Assembly (NCBI GenBank): GCA_027484725.1
Contig: JAIXSK010000013.1
Location: 20,963 to 84,962, forward strand
Source of the DNA: Flavobacterium sp.
Lineage (GTDB): Bacteria; Bacteroidota; Bacteroidia; Flavobacteriales; Flavobacteriaceae
Reading direction: 5' to 3'
Length of the DNA stretch: 64,000 bases
In this document: positions 44,362 through 51,732 of the stretch, piece by piece
How positions within the stretch are numbered: the first letter of the stretch is position 1
How the letters are laid out: each line of letters starts with the position of its first letter
Notes under the pieces: model-generated
What the model was told of the DNA's origin: nothing
Database searches by the model: none
What the model saw: only the letters and a program-made list of their open reading frames with translations
Program-made: the position numbers and the translations under genes

Positions 44362-46479
44362 ATGAAAAGAAAACTACTCTCAATCGTAATTTTATTGTGC
44401 GCTTTGGGCTTGAATGCTCAAGAGTTAGCGCAAAGCAAAGAGCAACATCCTGTTTTTCCGGCTTGCAAGGGTCAGATTGGCAAAGCGCTTGAAGATTGTT
44501 TTAACAGCCAGTTGCAAGACTATGTGTACCATCATTTTCAAGTGCCGGATGATTTGAAAAATTCGGGTTATACAGGCAGTGTAATTGTCTTGTTTGAAGT
44601 GAGTAATAAGGGTGTTTTCAAGACTTTGTATGTTGATGCAACTGATGAGCGACTTCGTGCAGAAACCCAAAGAGTTTTTTCAAGTTTACCGCAAGTTGAA
44701 CCCGCAATGTATAATGGTCAGCCCAATTATGCAAAATACACGGCTAAAATATCTATTCCGCTTAAAAGTGCTGCACAATTAGCTTCTGAAGCAGAACAGC
44801 AACGCCAAGAAGAAGCTCATAATTACACGCTTAACAGAGACAAAGAGCTGACCGAATACGACAATATACGCTACCATCAATTCAACAATCCCAAGTTTGA
44901 AAGTCCGCTCAACATTCCGTTTTCACACAGTTATTACGCGTGGTTTGATGCGGCCATCAATCAAGTCGGAAGCAACAACCACACCGCTGTCAAGCCTTTG
45001 AATTATGCCGATGTAAATCGATACTATAAATTCCGCGAAGAAAACCAAAAGTTGATGATGAGCAAATCATCTTGGATGGGCAGAAAGCTCTTCAATGAAA
45101 ACTTTGCCGAAATTCAAGGAGACGGTTATTGGTTTACCTTTAATCCTATTTTGGATTTGCAAATGGGCAAAAGCAGTCCGAGTGAACTTAAATATACTTA
45201 TGTCAATACCCGAGCACTACAAATTCAGGGAGGATTGGGCAGACAAATTGTCTTTAATTCTACCATCTACGAAAGTCAAGGCCGATTTGCTGATTATTAC
45301 AATCGCTACGCCATTTCCATCAAACCTTCTGGGGGTGATCCGGCGGTGATTCCCGGAATCGGGATAGCTAAAAGTTTCAAAAGTGACGCCTTTGACATGC
45401 CTATGGCTGAAGCCAACATTACCTACACGCCCGGAGATATTTTCTCTATGCAAGCCGGCTACGGAAGAAATTTCATCGGTGATGGTTATCGCTCGCTCAT
45501 TACTACCGATGGGGTCAGCCCATATCCTTTTTTTAAACTCAGCACTACTTTTTGGAAAATCAGATATACCAACACCTATATGTTTCTCAAAGACATTAGT
45601 CCTGAGTTTACAGCGGACCGAACCTACGCAACCAAGTATATGGCCAACCATTATTTAAGTTGGAATGCCACCAAACGTTTGAACATTGGTTTCTTTGAGT
45701 CGGTTATTTGGGCCAATACCAACGGTCGCGGTTTTGATATGAGTTTCTTTAACCCGATTGTTTTTTACCGATCGGTTGAATTTGCATCCTCAGCCAAAAC
45801 CGGGAATGCCTTGATGGGTTTGACTGCTAAGTACAAATGGAACAACCAACTTAATTTTTATGGACAGTTTCTCTTGGATGAATTTTCATTAGCTGATATC
45901 AAAGAAGGAAAGAAAAGTTGGAAAAACAAATACGGATATCAAGTAGGGGTGAAGTATTTCAATGCTTTTAATGTTGAGAATTTATTGCTTCAGTTAGAGT
46001 ACAATCGGGTGCGGCCCTATGTTTATTCGCACAGCGACCCCTCTACAAATTACGGTCATGCGAATCAAAATGTGGGACATCAATGGGGGGCGAACTTTCA
46101 AGAGCTAATCCTTATTGGTCGTTACCACAAAGGGCGATACTTTGCCGATGCCAAACTTACTTATGGCATTCGTGGTTTTGATTTCAATACTACTTCAGAT
46201 AGTTATAACTACGGTGGAAACATTTACAACAACTACAATGTTGACAGGCCTTATGATGTACAGGTAAAAGTTGGGCAGGGCAACAAAACCAACATACTCA
46301 TTGCCGATGTGCAAGCCGGTTATTTGCTCAATCCGGCCACCAACCTCAAATTGTTTGGCAGTTTTATCTATCGTGATTTTAATCCAACAGCCACCACGCC
46401 TGATGTTTTTAAAGAAACCACTACTTGGTTTTCTTTAGGCATTCGCAGTGATATTTTTAATTGGTATTTTGATTACTAA
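44362..46479 (+). CDS. remB: RemB gliding motility protein
   Basis: This 705-residue envelope protein has a signal peptide (MKRKLLSIVILLCALGLNAQ). A TonB C-terminal-like domain occupies about 40-135 (SGYTGSVIVLFEVSNKGVFKTLYVDATDERLRAETQRVFSSLPQVEPAMYNG). A long barrel-like or capsule-assembly-like region with many aromatic alternating strands (AGYGRNFIGDGYRSLITTDGVSPYPFFKL) ends TTWFSLGIRSDIFNWYFDY. In F. johnsoniae remB lies a few genes after sprA and its loss impairs gliding on agar. Gene order sprA-gcvH-vanZ-deoC-remB here matches that memory. Molecular role is not established. Confidence 0.8.
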   Translation: MKRKLLSIVILLCALGLNAQELAQSKEQHPVFPACKGQIGKALEDCFNSQLQDYVYHHFQVPDDLKNSGYTGSVIVLFEVSNKGVFKTLYVDATDERLRAETQRVFSSLPQVEPAMYNGQPNYAKYTAKISIPLKSAAQLASEAEQQRQEEAHNYTLNRDKELTEYDNIRYHQFNNPKFESPLNIPFSHSYYAWFDAAINQVGSNNHTAVKPLNYADVNRYYKFREENQKLMMSKSSWMGRKLFNENFAEIQGDGYWFTFNPILDLQMGKSSPSELKYTYVNTRALQIQGGLGRQIVFNSTIYESQGRFADYYNRYAISIKPSGGDPAVIPGIGIAKSFKSDAFDMPMAEANITYTPGDIFSMQAGYGRNFIGDGYRSLITTDGVSPYPFFKLSTTFWKIRYTNTYMFLKDISPEFTADRTYATKYMANHYLSWNATKRLNIGFFESVIWANTNGRGFDMSFFNPIVFYRSVEFASSAKTGNALMGLTAKYKWNNQLNFYGQFLLDEFSLADIKEGKKSWKNKYGYQVGVKYFNAFNVENLLLQLEYNRVRPYVYSHSDPSTNYGHANQNVGHQWGANFQELILIGRYHKGRYFADAKLTYGIRGFDFNTTSDSYNYGGNIYNNYNVDRPYDVQVKVGQGNKTNILIADVQAGYLLNPATNLKLFGSFIYRDFNPTATTPDVFKETTTWFSLGIRSDIFNWYFDY

Positions 46480-46549
46480 TCGAATTTTGGATGTTAAAAA
46501 TAGTCAGACTTTTTATGATTTGATTCTTGGTGGAATCATTTCTGAAAAG

Positions 46550-46557
46550 TACCTTTG
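46550..46557 (+). promoter_or_regulatory. promoter (-33 TTG and -7 element) of the cytochrome oxidase cluster
   Basis: TACCTTTG lies 18 nt before the ATG of heme O synthase. A TTG at 46527-46529 is 20 nt upstream, ideal Bacteroidota spacing. Confidence 0.7.
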
Positions 46558-46575
46558 CGCCGATTTAAAATACGC

Positions 46576-47478
46576 ATGAGCGCAACAGTCACAACATTTT
46601 CGGTAAAAAAATCGGTAGCTGATTTCAAAGAAATTACCAAAGCGGGCTTGGCCATCAGTGTTGTTTTTTCTTCTGTTGCCGGATATTTGCTCGGAATAGA
46701 TGGTTTCTCTCGTTTTAATTTTACACAATTAGTGATGTTGGCCATTGGCGGATACTGTATGGTAGGCGCCTCTAATGCCTACAACCAAGTCATTGAAAAA
46801 GACTTAGACGCGCTGATGGATCGCACCAAAAACAGACCGGTGGCTTCAGGCAGAATGTCGCCTAACCATGCTTTGTTTTTGGCCAGTTTGCTCACGATTG
46901 TCGGATTGATTTTGCTTTACATGATCAACCCGAAATCAGCTATGTTTGGAGCCATTTCTATTTTTTTATACACCAGTGTGTACACACCGCTTAAAACGGT
47001 AACTTCTTTATCAGTTTTTGTAGGGGCTTTTCCGGGAGCCATTCCGTTTATGTTGGGCTGGGTGGCTGCTACAGGCAACTTTGGTATTGAAGCTGGAACT
47101 TTGTTTTTGATACAGTTTTTCTGGCAATTCCCGCACTTTTGGGCCATCGGCTGGTTTTTGTACGACGATTATGAAAAAGCCGGTTTTTTTATGTTGCCTT
47201 CCGGGAAAAAAGACAAATCAACAGCACTGCAAATTTTGTTGTACACCATTTGGCTCATCATAGCGTCGCTTTTGCCTATGCTTGGATTCACAGGTCAGCT
47301 ATTCATTACACCAGTAAGCGCCGTTTTGGTTTTGCTGTTGGGTTTGTGGATGTTGTTTTATTCGGTCAAACTTTATCAATTACAAACACCCAAAGCTGCC
47401 AGAACGCTGATGTTGGTGAGCGTTTTATACATTACACTGCTGCAAATCATTTACATAACAGATAAATTCTTAAGATAA
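46576..47478 (+). CDS. ctaB: protoheme IX farnesyltransferase (heme O synthase)
   Basis: This 300-residue UbiA-superfamily membrane enzyme adds a farnesyl group to heme B to make heme O, needed for heme-copper oxidases. The diagnostic motif SNAYNQVIEKDLDALMDRTKNRPVASG spans about 67-93; the second loop has YDDYEKAGFFMLP. About nine helices. ATG 46576 is chosen because the -7 promoter element overlaps the longer frame that begins with TTG at 46555. The next gene starts 1 nt after its stop, so it begins an operon with the oxidase subunits. Confidence 0.94.
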   Translation: MSATVTTFSVKKSVADFKEITKAGLAISVVFSSVAGYLLGIDGFSRFNFTQLVMLAIGGYCMVGASNAYNQVIEKDLDALMDRTKNRPVASGRMSPNHALFLASLLTIVGLILLYMINPKSAMFGAISIFLYTSVYTPLKTVTSLSVFVGAFPGAIPFMLGWVAATGNFGIEAGTLFLIQFFWQFPHFWAIGWFLYDDYEKAGFFMLPSGKKDKSTALQILLYTIWLIIASLLPMLGFTGQLFITPVSAVLVLLLGLWMLFYSVKLYQLQTPKAARTLMLVSVLYITLLQIIYITDKFLR

Positions 47479-47479
47479 G

Positions 47480-48067
47480 ATGAATAAATATAGTTTAACT
47501 CCAGAAGACAAAGCGCGCAACGATCGTTCGTATAAGCTTTTGCTTTTGTTTGGAATGCTGAGCATCACAATGATGTTTGCCGGCCTCACCAGTGCTTTTG
47601 TGGTCAGTAAATCACGTGCTGATTGGCTTAAAAATTTTCAAATGCCCACGGCTTTTTACGCCAGCACGGCTGTGATTATTGCTTGTAGTGTTACTTTTCA
47701 CCTGGCCAAACGCAGCATCAAAGCCAATAATCGCTCAGTTACTAGCCTTTGGTTACTTGCAACGTTGGCTTTAGGTGCCTTGTTTGTAGTGTTGCAATTT
47801 ATGGGTTTTGGACAAGTGATTGATATGGGTTATTACTTCACTGGTCCGGCCAGTAACATTACCACAACCTTTTTATATGTAGTCACCGTGGTGCATTTGG
47901 CGCACTTGGCCGGCGGAATTATTTCGCTTTTGGTGATAATTTATAATCATTTTAAACAAAAATACAATGCAACCCAAACCCTTGGAATTGAGCTAGGTGC
48001 GATGTACTGGCATTTTCTTGATTTATTGTGGGTTTATTTGTTTTTGTTTTTATATTTCTTCAAATAA
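47480..48067 (+). CDS. cytochrome c oxidase subunit III (short form)
   Basis: This 195-residue protein with five helices is of the COX3/CyoC type. Conserved features are the early MFAGLTSAFVVSKSRADW segment, a central GQVIDMGYYFTGPASNITTTFLYVVTVVHLAHLAGG helix corresponding to the TGxHxxHV region, and the final LGAMYWHFLDLLWVYLFLFLYF, which is the COX3 YWHFVDxVW signature. It supports the catalytic core and proton uptake. It lies 1 nt after ctaB and 43 nt before a second subunit III gene. Two such genes in tandem are usual in Flavobacteriia as far as I recall. Confidence 0.92.
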   Translation: MNKYSLTPEDKARNDRSYKLLLLFGMLSITMMFAGLTSAFVVSKSRADWLKNFQMPTAFYASTAVIIACSVTFHLAKRSIKANNRSVTSLWLLATLALGALFVVLQFMGFGQVIDMGYYFTGPASNITTTFLYVVTVVHLAHLAGGIISLLVIIYNHFKQKYNATQTLGIELGAMYWHFLDLLWVYLFLFLYFFK

Positions 48068-48077
48068 GAAAAAAATG

Positions 48078-48085
48078 TAAATTTG
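48078..48085 (+). promoter_or_regulatory. possible internal -7 element before the second subunit III gene
   Basis: TAAATTTG matches TAnnTTTG in the 43-nt gap and ends 25 nt before the ATG. There is no -33 TTG at 17-23 nt, so it is weaker than the promoter at 46550. Confidence 0.35.
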
Positions 48086-48110
48086 GGAACTTTTTAACGA
48101 ATTAACTTTT

Positions 48111-49136
48111 ATGGGAGCGACAGTTACTGCAAACAGCGAACACAAAACTTGGGACGGTGGCAATGAGCCGTTAGGAGCGAGTTATGGCAAATTGATGATG
48201 TGGTTTTTCATCGTGTCTGATGCCTTGACTTTTTCTGCATTTTTGGCTGCTTATGGCTTTTCAAGATTCAAATTCATTGAGACTTGGCCATTGGCAGACG
48301 AGGTTTTCACGCACTTTCCATTTATGCACGGTGTTTCGGCTCCGATGTATTATGTGGCTTTGATGACTTTTATCCTCATTTTCTCTTCTGTTACCATGGT
48401 ATTGGCAGTAGATGCAGGACATCAGATGAAAAAAGACAAAGTAGCCATTTATATGTTCTTGACCATTTTGGGCGGTTTGGTGTTTGTGGGTTCACAAGCT
48501 TGGGAGTGGAAAAACTTCATTCACGGTGAGTATGGAGCCATAGAAACCAAAGGCGGAAGTTTGCTTCAGTTTGTAGACAATACCGGTAAACGCGTAAAAT
48601 TAGAAGATTTTGCCTTGACTCTTCCTGAAGAAAGAGAACAACTTGAGCGCAACAAAGGGAAATGGTTCATGGATGAGTCATCACTTCCAACTTATTCAGT
48701 GGCTGAAGTTCAAGCAGGTTTTAAAGCACATCCTGAAATTTTAGTTCGTACAGAAGTTATTTACGAAGATACTGAAGCTTCTAAAAAAGATCCAAAAATC
48801 AATCATCAATTAAGCAAGCACAAACACAAAACCATTTTGACGCGTGCTGAGTCTGAGGCTCGTTTGGCCAATGCGCATTTGGTAGTTGAAGGTGCTAACT
48901 TAAAACGCAATGAATACGGAAGCAAATTGTTTGCTGATTTCTTTTTCTTCATTACAGGTTTTCACGGATTCCACGTATTTTCAGGGGTCATCATCAACAT
49001 CATTATTTTCTTCAATGTATTGCTCGGGACCTACGAAAAAAGACGCACCTATGAAATGGTTGAAAAAGTTGGTCTTTATTGGCACTTTGTTGACCTTGTT
49101 TGGGTATTCGTATTTACTTTCTTCTACTTAGTTTAA
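48111..49136 (+). CDS. cytochrome c oxidase subunit III with large hydrophilic insertion
   Basis: This 341-residue COX3 protein keeps the family helices (MMWFFIVSDALTFSAFLAAYGFSR, GLVFVGSQAWEW, FFFITGFHGFHVFSGVIINI, VGLYWHFVDLVWVFVFTFFYLV). Between the QAWEW helix and the TGFHGFHV helix it carries about 115 extra, highly charged residues (roughly 143-265), which would sit outside the membrane as an added domain. The insertion has no recognised motif and contains runs of Lys, Glu and His. The gene is in the ctaB-cox cluster. With the short subunit III it may form the oxidase together with subunits I and II encoded elsewhere. Confidence 0.9.
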   Translation: MGATVTANSEHKTWDGGNEPLGASYGKLMMWFFIVSDALTFSAFLAAYGFSRFKFIETWPLADEVFTHFPFMHGVSAPMYYVALMTFILIFSSVTMVLAVDAGHQMKKDKVAIYMFLTILGGLVFVGSQAWEWKNFIHGEYGAIETKGGSLLQFVDNTGKRVKLEDFALTLPEEREQLERNKGKWFMDESSLPTYSVAEVQAGFKAHPEILVRTEVIYEDTEASKKDPKINHQLSKHKHKTILTRAESEARLANAHLVVEGANLKRNEYGSKLFADFFFFITGFHGFHVFSGVIINIIIFFNVLLGTYEKRRTYEMVEKVGLYWHFVDLVWVFVFTFFYLV

Positions 49137-49156
49137 TCTTATTACAGCGATATATC

Positions 49157-49507
49157 ATGGCGCACGAACACGTATCTAATACCAAAAGAATCTGGGGCGT
49201 ATTTGCCTTGTTGTCAGTAGTAACTACTGTTGAGGTTATTTTGGGTATCATCAAACCAGAGTCATTGCACTTGACTCACTTTCTAGGAATGAATTTACTC
49301 AACTGGATTTTCATCATCCTAACCGTTTTTAAAGCGTACTACATTGTTTGGGCCTTCATGCACATGGAAGGTGAAAAACCATCTTTGCGTTGGGCTGTAG
49401 TAGCTACCGTCATTTTCTTGGTACTCTATTTGGTTTTTATTCTATTGGTTGAGGCCAATTATGTTTTTGAAGTATTTAAAAGTTCTACCATTAAATGGAA
49501 TTTTTAA
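49157..49507 (+). CDS. cytochrome c oxidase subunit IV family protein
   Basis: This 116-residue protein with three helices matches the prokaryotic subunit IV (CyoD/CtaF-like) family. A His-containing start (MAHEHVSNTKRIWGVFALLSVVTTVEVILG), a central MNLLNWIFIILTVFKAYYIVWAFMHMEGEKP with the typical FMHM segment, and a final helix near LVLYLVFILLVEANY are visible. ATG 49157 gives this start; the longer in-frame reading from 49100 overlaps subunit III and starts with a stray hydrophobic run. A terminator follows 20 nt after the stop. Confidence 0.88.
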   Translation: MAHEHVSNTKRIWGVFALLSVVTTVEVILGIIKPESLHLTHFLGMNLLNWIFIILTVFKAYYIVWAFMHMEGEKPSLRWAVVATVIFLVLYLVFILLVEANYVFEVFKSSTIKWNF

Positions 49508-49526
49508 CAAGATATTAATGAATGAT

Positions 49527-49554
49527 AAAAGGTGCGCTTTGCGTGCCTTTTTTT
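49527..49554 (+). terminator. intrinsic terminator after subunit IV
   Basis: A 10-bp stem with two G-U pairs (AAAGGTGCGC against GCGTGCCTTT, 3-nt loop) is followed by T7. It splits the oxidase subunits from the SCO genes. Confidence 0.75.
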
Positions 49555-49561
49555 ATTTTTG
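49554..49561 (+). promoter_or_regulatory. -7 promoter element for the SCO-like unit
   Basis: TATTTTTG matches TAnnTTTG just after the terminator and 24 nt before the ATG at 49586. The T-rich context makes chance matches easier. Confidence 0.4.
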
Positions 49562-49585
49562 TATGCATTTAAATCAGCACATCGC

Positions 49586-50224
49586 ATGAAAAAAAAATTA
49601 GTTCTTTTTACCCTTTTCATTCTCCCGATTGTTGCTTATTTATTTTTTGCTACCGGCGTCAACAGTTTTATGTTTTTGCCTACTGTAACTCCTTCAGTGC
49701 CTGATATTGGTCCGTGGACGTCTCTTGATGGAAAGCCAGTTTCGCTCAATGAAAAAATAACCATTTTGGGTTTTACCGGTGATAACATGCTCGAGCGAAA
49801 AGGCAACTACTTCAATCTGAATCAAAAGATTTACAACAAGAACAAAGATTTCAAAGATTTTCAATTTGTGATGGTGGCTCCTGAAGGAACACAGCCGCAA
49901 GTCAAAGAAATCTTAGGTTCATTAGATGACATTACCGATGTTTCGAAATGGCTGTTTGTATTTGCACCCAAAAACCAAATCAAAGCCTATTATGATGCGC
50001 TCAAACTCAAGGGTAAGCTGGATGTTCATTACGGAACCAACAACGTATTCATTATTGATAAAAAGCGAAATCTGCGCGGCCGTAAAGATAAAGACGAATA
50101 CAAAGAAGGCTACGATACATCATCGCCCTCAGATTTATACAACGATATGACAGACGATGTCAAAGTTATTCTAGCCGAATATCGACTGGCACTCAAACGC
50201 AACAACGCTCACCGACAAATTTAA
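49586..50224 (+). CDS. membrane-anchored SCO-like thioredoxin-fold protein without cysteines
   Basis: This 212-residue protein has an N-terminal membrane anchor (KKLVLFTLFILPIVAYLFFATG) and a periplasmic domain that reads like a thioredoxin-fold/SCO relative (GPWTSLDGKPVSLNEKITILGFTGDNM ... FQFVMVAPEGTQPQVKEIL ... NVFIIDKKRNLRGRKDKD). The spacing of core strand, helix and FIIDKKRNLRG strand follows the SCO pattern, but the protein contains no cysteine at all. It cannot be a classical copper chaperone or disulfide reductase. It lies 5 nt before the SCO1 gene. A partner or decoy of SCO is a guess. ATG 49586 is preferred over an upstream in-frame GTG/ATG region that overlaps the terminator. Confidence 0.65.
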   Translation: MKKKLVLFTLFILPIVAYLFFATGVNSFMFLPTVTPSVPDIGPWTSLDGKPVSLNEKITILGFTGDNMLERKGNYFNLNQKIYNKNKDFKDFQFVMVAPEGTQPQVKEILGSLDDITDVSKWLFVFAPKNQIKAYYDALKLKGKLDVHYGTNNVFIIDKKRNLRGRKDKDEYKEGYDTSSPSDLYNDMTDDVKVILAEYRLALKRNNAHRQI

Positions 50225-50229
50225 TTTAC

Positions 50230-50916
50230 ATGCTCAAAAACAAATCATATATAGGTATTTCATTGATTATTCTATTGTTTGGAATTTATGCCGTTCCTAA
50301 AATAGTCAATCGCATCAAAAATGGAGATGTAATTAAAAATGAAAGACTCGACCAAGGCGATAATGCCAGTGATCAGGTCGTTACTTTGCAAACAATTGGT
50401 CCGGCACCTTCTTACAAATTAACCGATCAAAACGGTAAAACCATTTCTAATGCAGATTATAAAGGAAAGGTTTATGTTTTAGAGTTTTTCTTTTCGAGTT
50501 GTCCGACGATTTGTCCGCGGATGAATCAAAGCATGCTTCAAATTCAGAATCGCTTTTTTGGCAATCCAAATTTTGGCATCGCTTCTATTTCTATTGACCC
50601 GGAGCACGACACACCTGAAGTACTCAAAGCACATGCAAAAACACTTGGTGTAAAATCGTCAAATTGGCATTTTTTGACCGGCGACAAAACATACATTTAT
50701 GATTTGGCCAATAAAGGATTCAATCTTTATGCCGGTGAAAACGCCAAAGTAAACGGTGGTTTTGAACATTCCGGTTTATTTGCTTTGATAGACAAAGAAG
50801 GAAACATTCGTTGCCGAAAAGATGAATTTGGAAACCCTATTTTATACTACGACGGTCTTGACAAAAAAGGCGTTGAGGCAATTCAACACGATATTGCAAT
50901 TTTACTCAGAGAATAA
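50230..50916 (+). CDS. SCO1/SenC family copper chaperone
   Basis: This 228-residue protein has an N-terminal membrane anchor (about 7-24) and a periplasmic thioredoxin fold. The copper site is complete: C91 and C95 in SSCPTICPRM and H180 in GGFEHSGLF, with SIDPEHDTPEVLKAHA between. SCO proteins deliver copper to the CuA centre of cytochrome c oxidase subunit II or reduce its cysteines. It is placed between a cysteine-free relative and a DUF420 protein, whose start overlaps this stop by 1 nt. Confidence 0.95.
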   Translation: MLKNKSYIGISLIILLFGIYAVPKIVNRIKNGDVIKNERLDQGDNASDQVVTLQTIGPAPSYKLTDQNGKTISNADYKGKVYVLEFFFSSCPTICPRMNQSMLQIQNRFFGNPNFGIASISIDPEHDTPEVLKAHAKTLGVKSSNWHFLTGDKTYIYDLANKGFNLYAGENAKVNGGFEHSGLFALIDKEGNIRCRKDEFGNPILYYDGLDKKGVEAIQHDIAILLRE

Positions 50917-51494
50917 TGGAAAACAACCAATCTAAAGAAGAACTCATCATCAACGAAAAACATTCGATTGAAACTAGATTCAACAAATTGATCATCGCAG
51001 TATCGGTTATTATTCCGGTGGCTGTTGCTATTTTGTTCACGGTCAAACTCAAAGACTTTGGTATCATCGTAGAGCCGTTTGGTTTCTTGCCGCCTATTTA
51101 TGCCACCATCAATGGTATTACCGCCATAGTGTTGATAGCAGCCGTATACGCTATTAAAAATGGCCGCCGAAAACTCCATGAAAAGCTCATGGTTTTGGCC
51201 ATAGCGTTATCGGTCATTTTTTTGGTGATGTACGTTGTCTATCACATGACCGCTGATAGTACCAAATACGGAGGCGAAGGCATCATGCGTTGGATTTATT
51301 TCTTTTTGCTCCTATCGCACATTTTACTTTCTATTGCAGTAATTCCATTGGTTTTAATTACCTATGTGCGCGCCTTGGCTGAACGATTTGATCGACACAA
51401 AAAACTGGCTAAAATTACTTTTCCTATTTGGCTATATGTAGCGGTTACCGGTGTGATTGTGTATTTGATGATTGCTCCTTATTACAATTATTAA
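50916..51494 (+). CDS. DUF420 family membrane protein
   Basis: This 192-residue inner-membrane protein has about five helices. It matches the DUF420 (CtaM-like) family in its helix pattern and conserved His residues (EKLMVLAIALSVIFLVMYVVYHMTADSTKYGG ... LLLSHILLSIAVIPLVLITYVRAL ... HKKLAKITFPIWLYVAVTGVIVYLM). DUF420 proteins are found with SCO and cytochrome oxidase genes, and Bacillus CtaM is needed for some oxidase assembly. The start overlaps the SCO stop (TAATG), showing coupling. Confidence 0.85.
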   Translation: MENNQSKEELIINEKHSIETRFNKLIIAVSVIIPVAVAILFTVKLKDFGIIVEPFGFLPPIYATINGITAIVLIAAVYAIKNGRRKLHEKLMVLAIALSVIFLVMYVVYHMTADSTKYGGEGIMRWIYFFLLLSHILLSIAVIPLVLITYVRALAERFDRHKKLAKITFPIWLYVAVTGVIVYLMIAPYYNY

Positions 51495-51504
51495 TCCCGG
51501 CATT

Positions 51505-51732
51505 ATGCAAAAGGCATTAAAAAGAGGTTTTGCCTTATTCTTGGTTTTGATTTATGCTCATTTCTCTTGGGCTCAGTGTGCCATGTGCCGTGCAGCCATT
51601 GAAAGCGAAGGCAACAAAATCAAGGCCGAAGCCGTCAACGACGGCATCGTTTATCTCATGCTCATTCCGTATATATTGGTAGCAGTGGGTGGTTATCTGG
51701 CATACAGGTTATTTCGTCCCAAAAAAGCGTAA
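51505..51732 (+). CDS. small CxxC membrane protein of the oxidase assembly cluster
   Basis: This 75-residue protein has a signal-like N-terminal helix (KALKRGFALFLVLIYAHFSWA), a periplasmic C25-A-M-C28 motif directly after it, a short charged stretch (RAAIESEGNKIKAEAV), and a second helix (GIVYLMLIPYILVAVGGYLAYRLF) with a basic tail. The layout would hold CxxC close to the membrane on the periplasmic side. I do not recognise a named family. Location 10 nt after DUF420 and near SCO suggests copper or thiol handling in oxidase assembly. ATG 51505 gives a clean signal; an in-frame TTG at 51472 overlaps DUF420. Confidence 0.75.
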   Translation: MQKALKRGFALFLVLIYAHFSWAQCAMCRAAIESEGNKIKAEAVNDGIVYLMLIPYILVAVGGYLAYRLFRPKKA

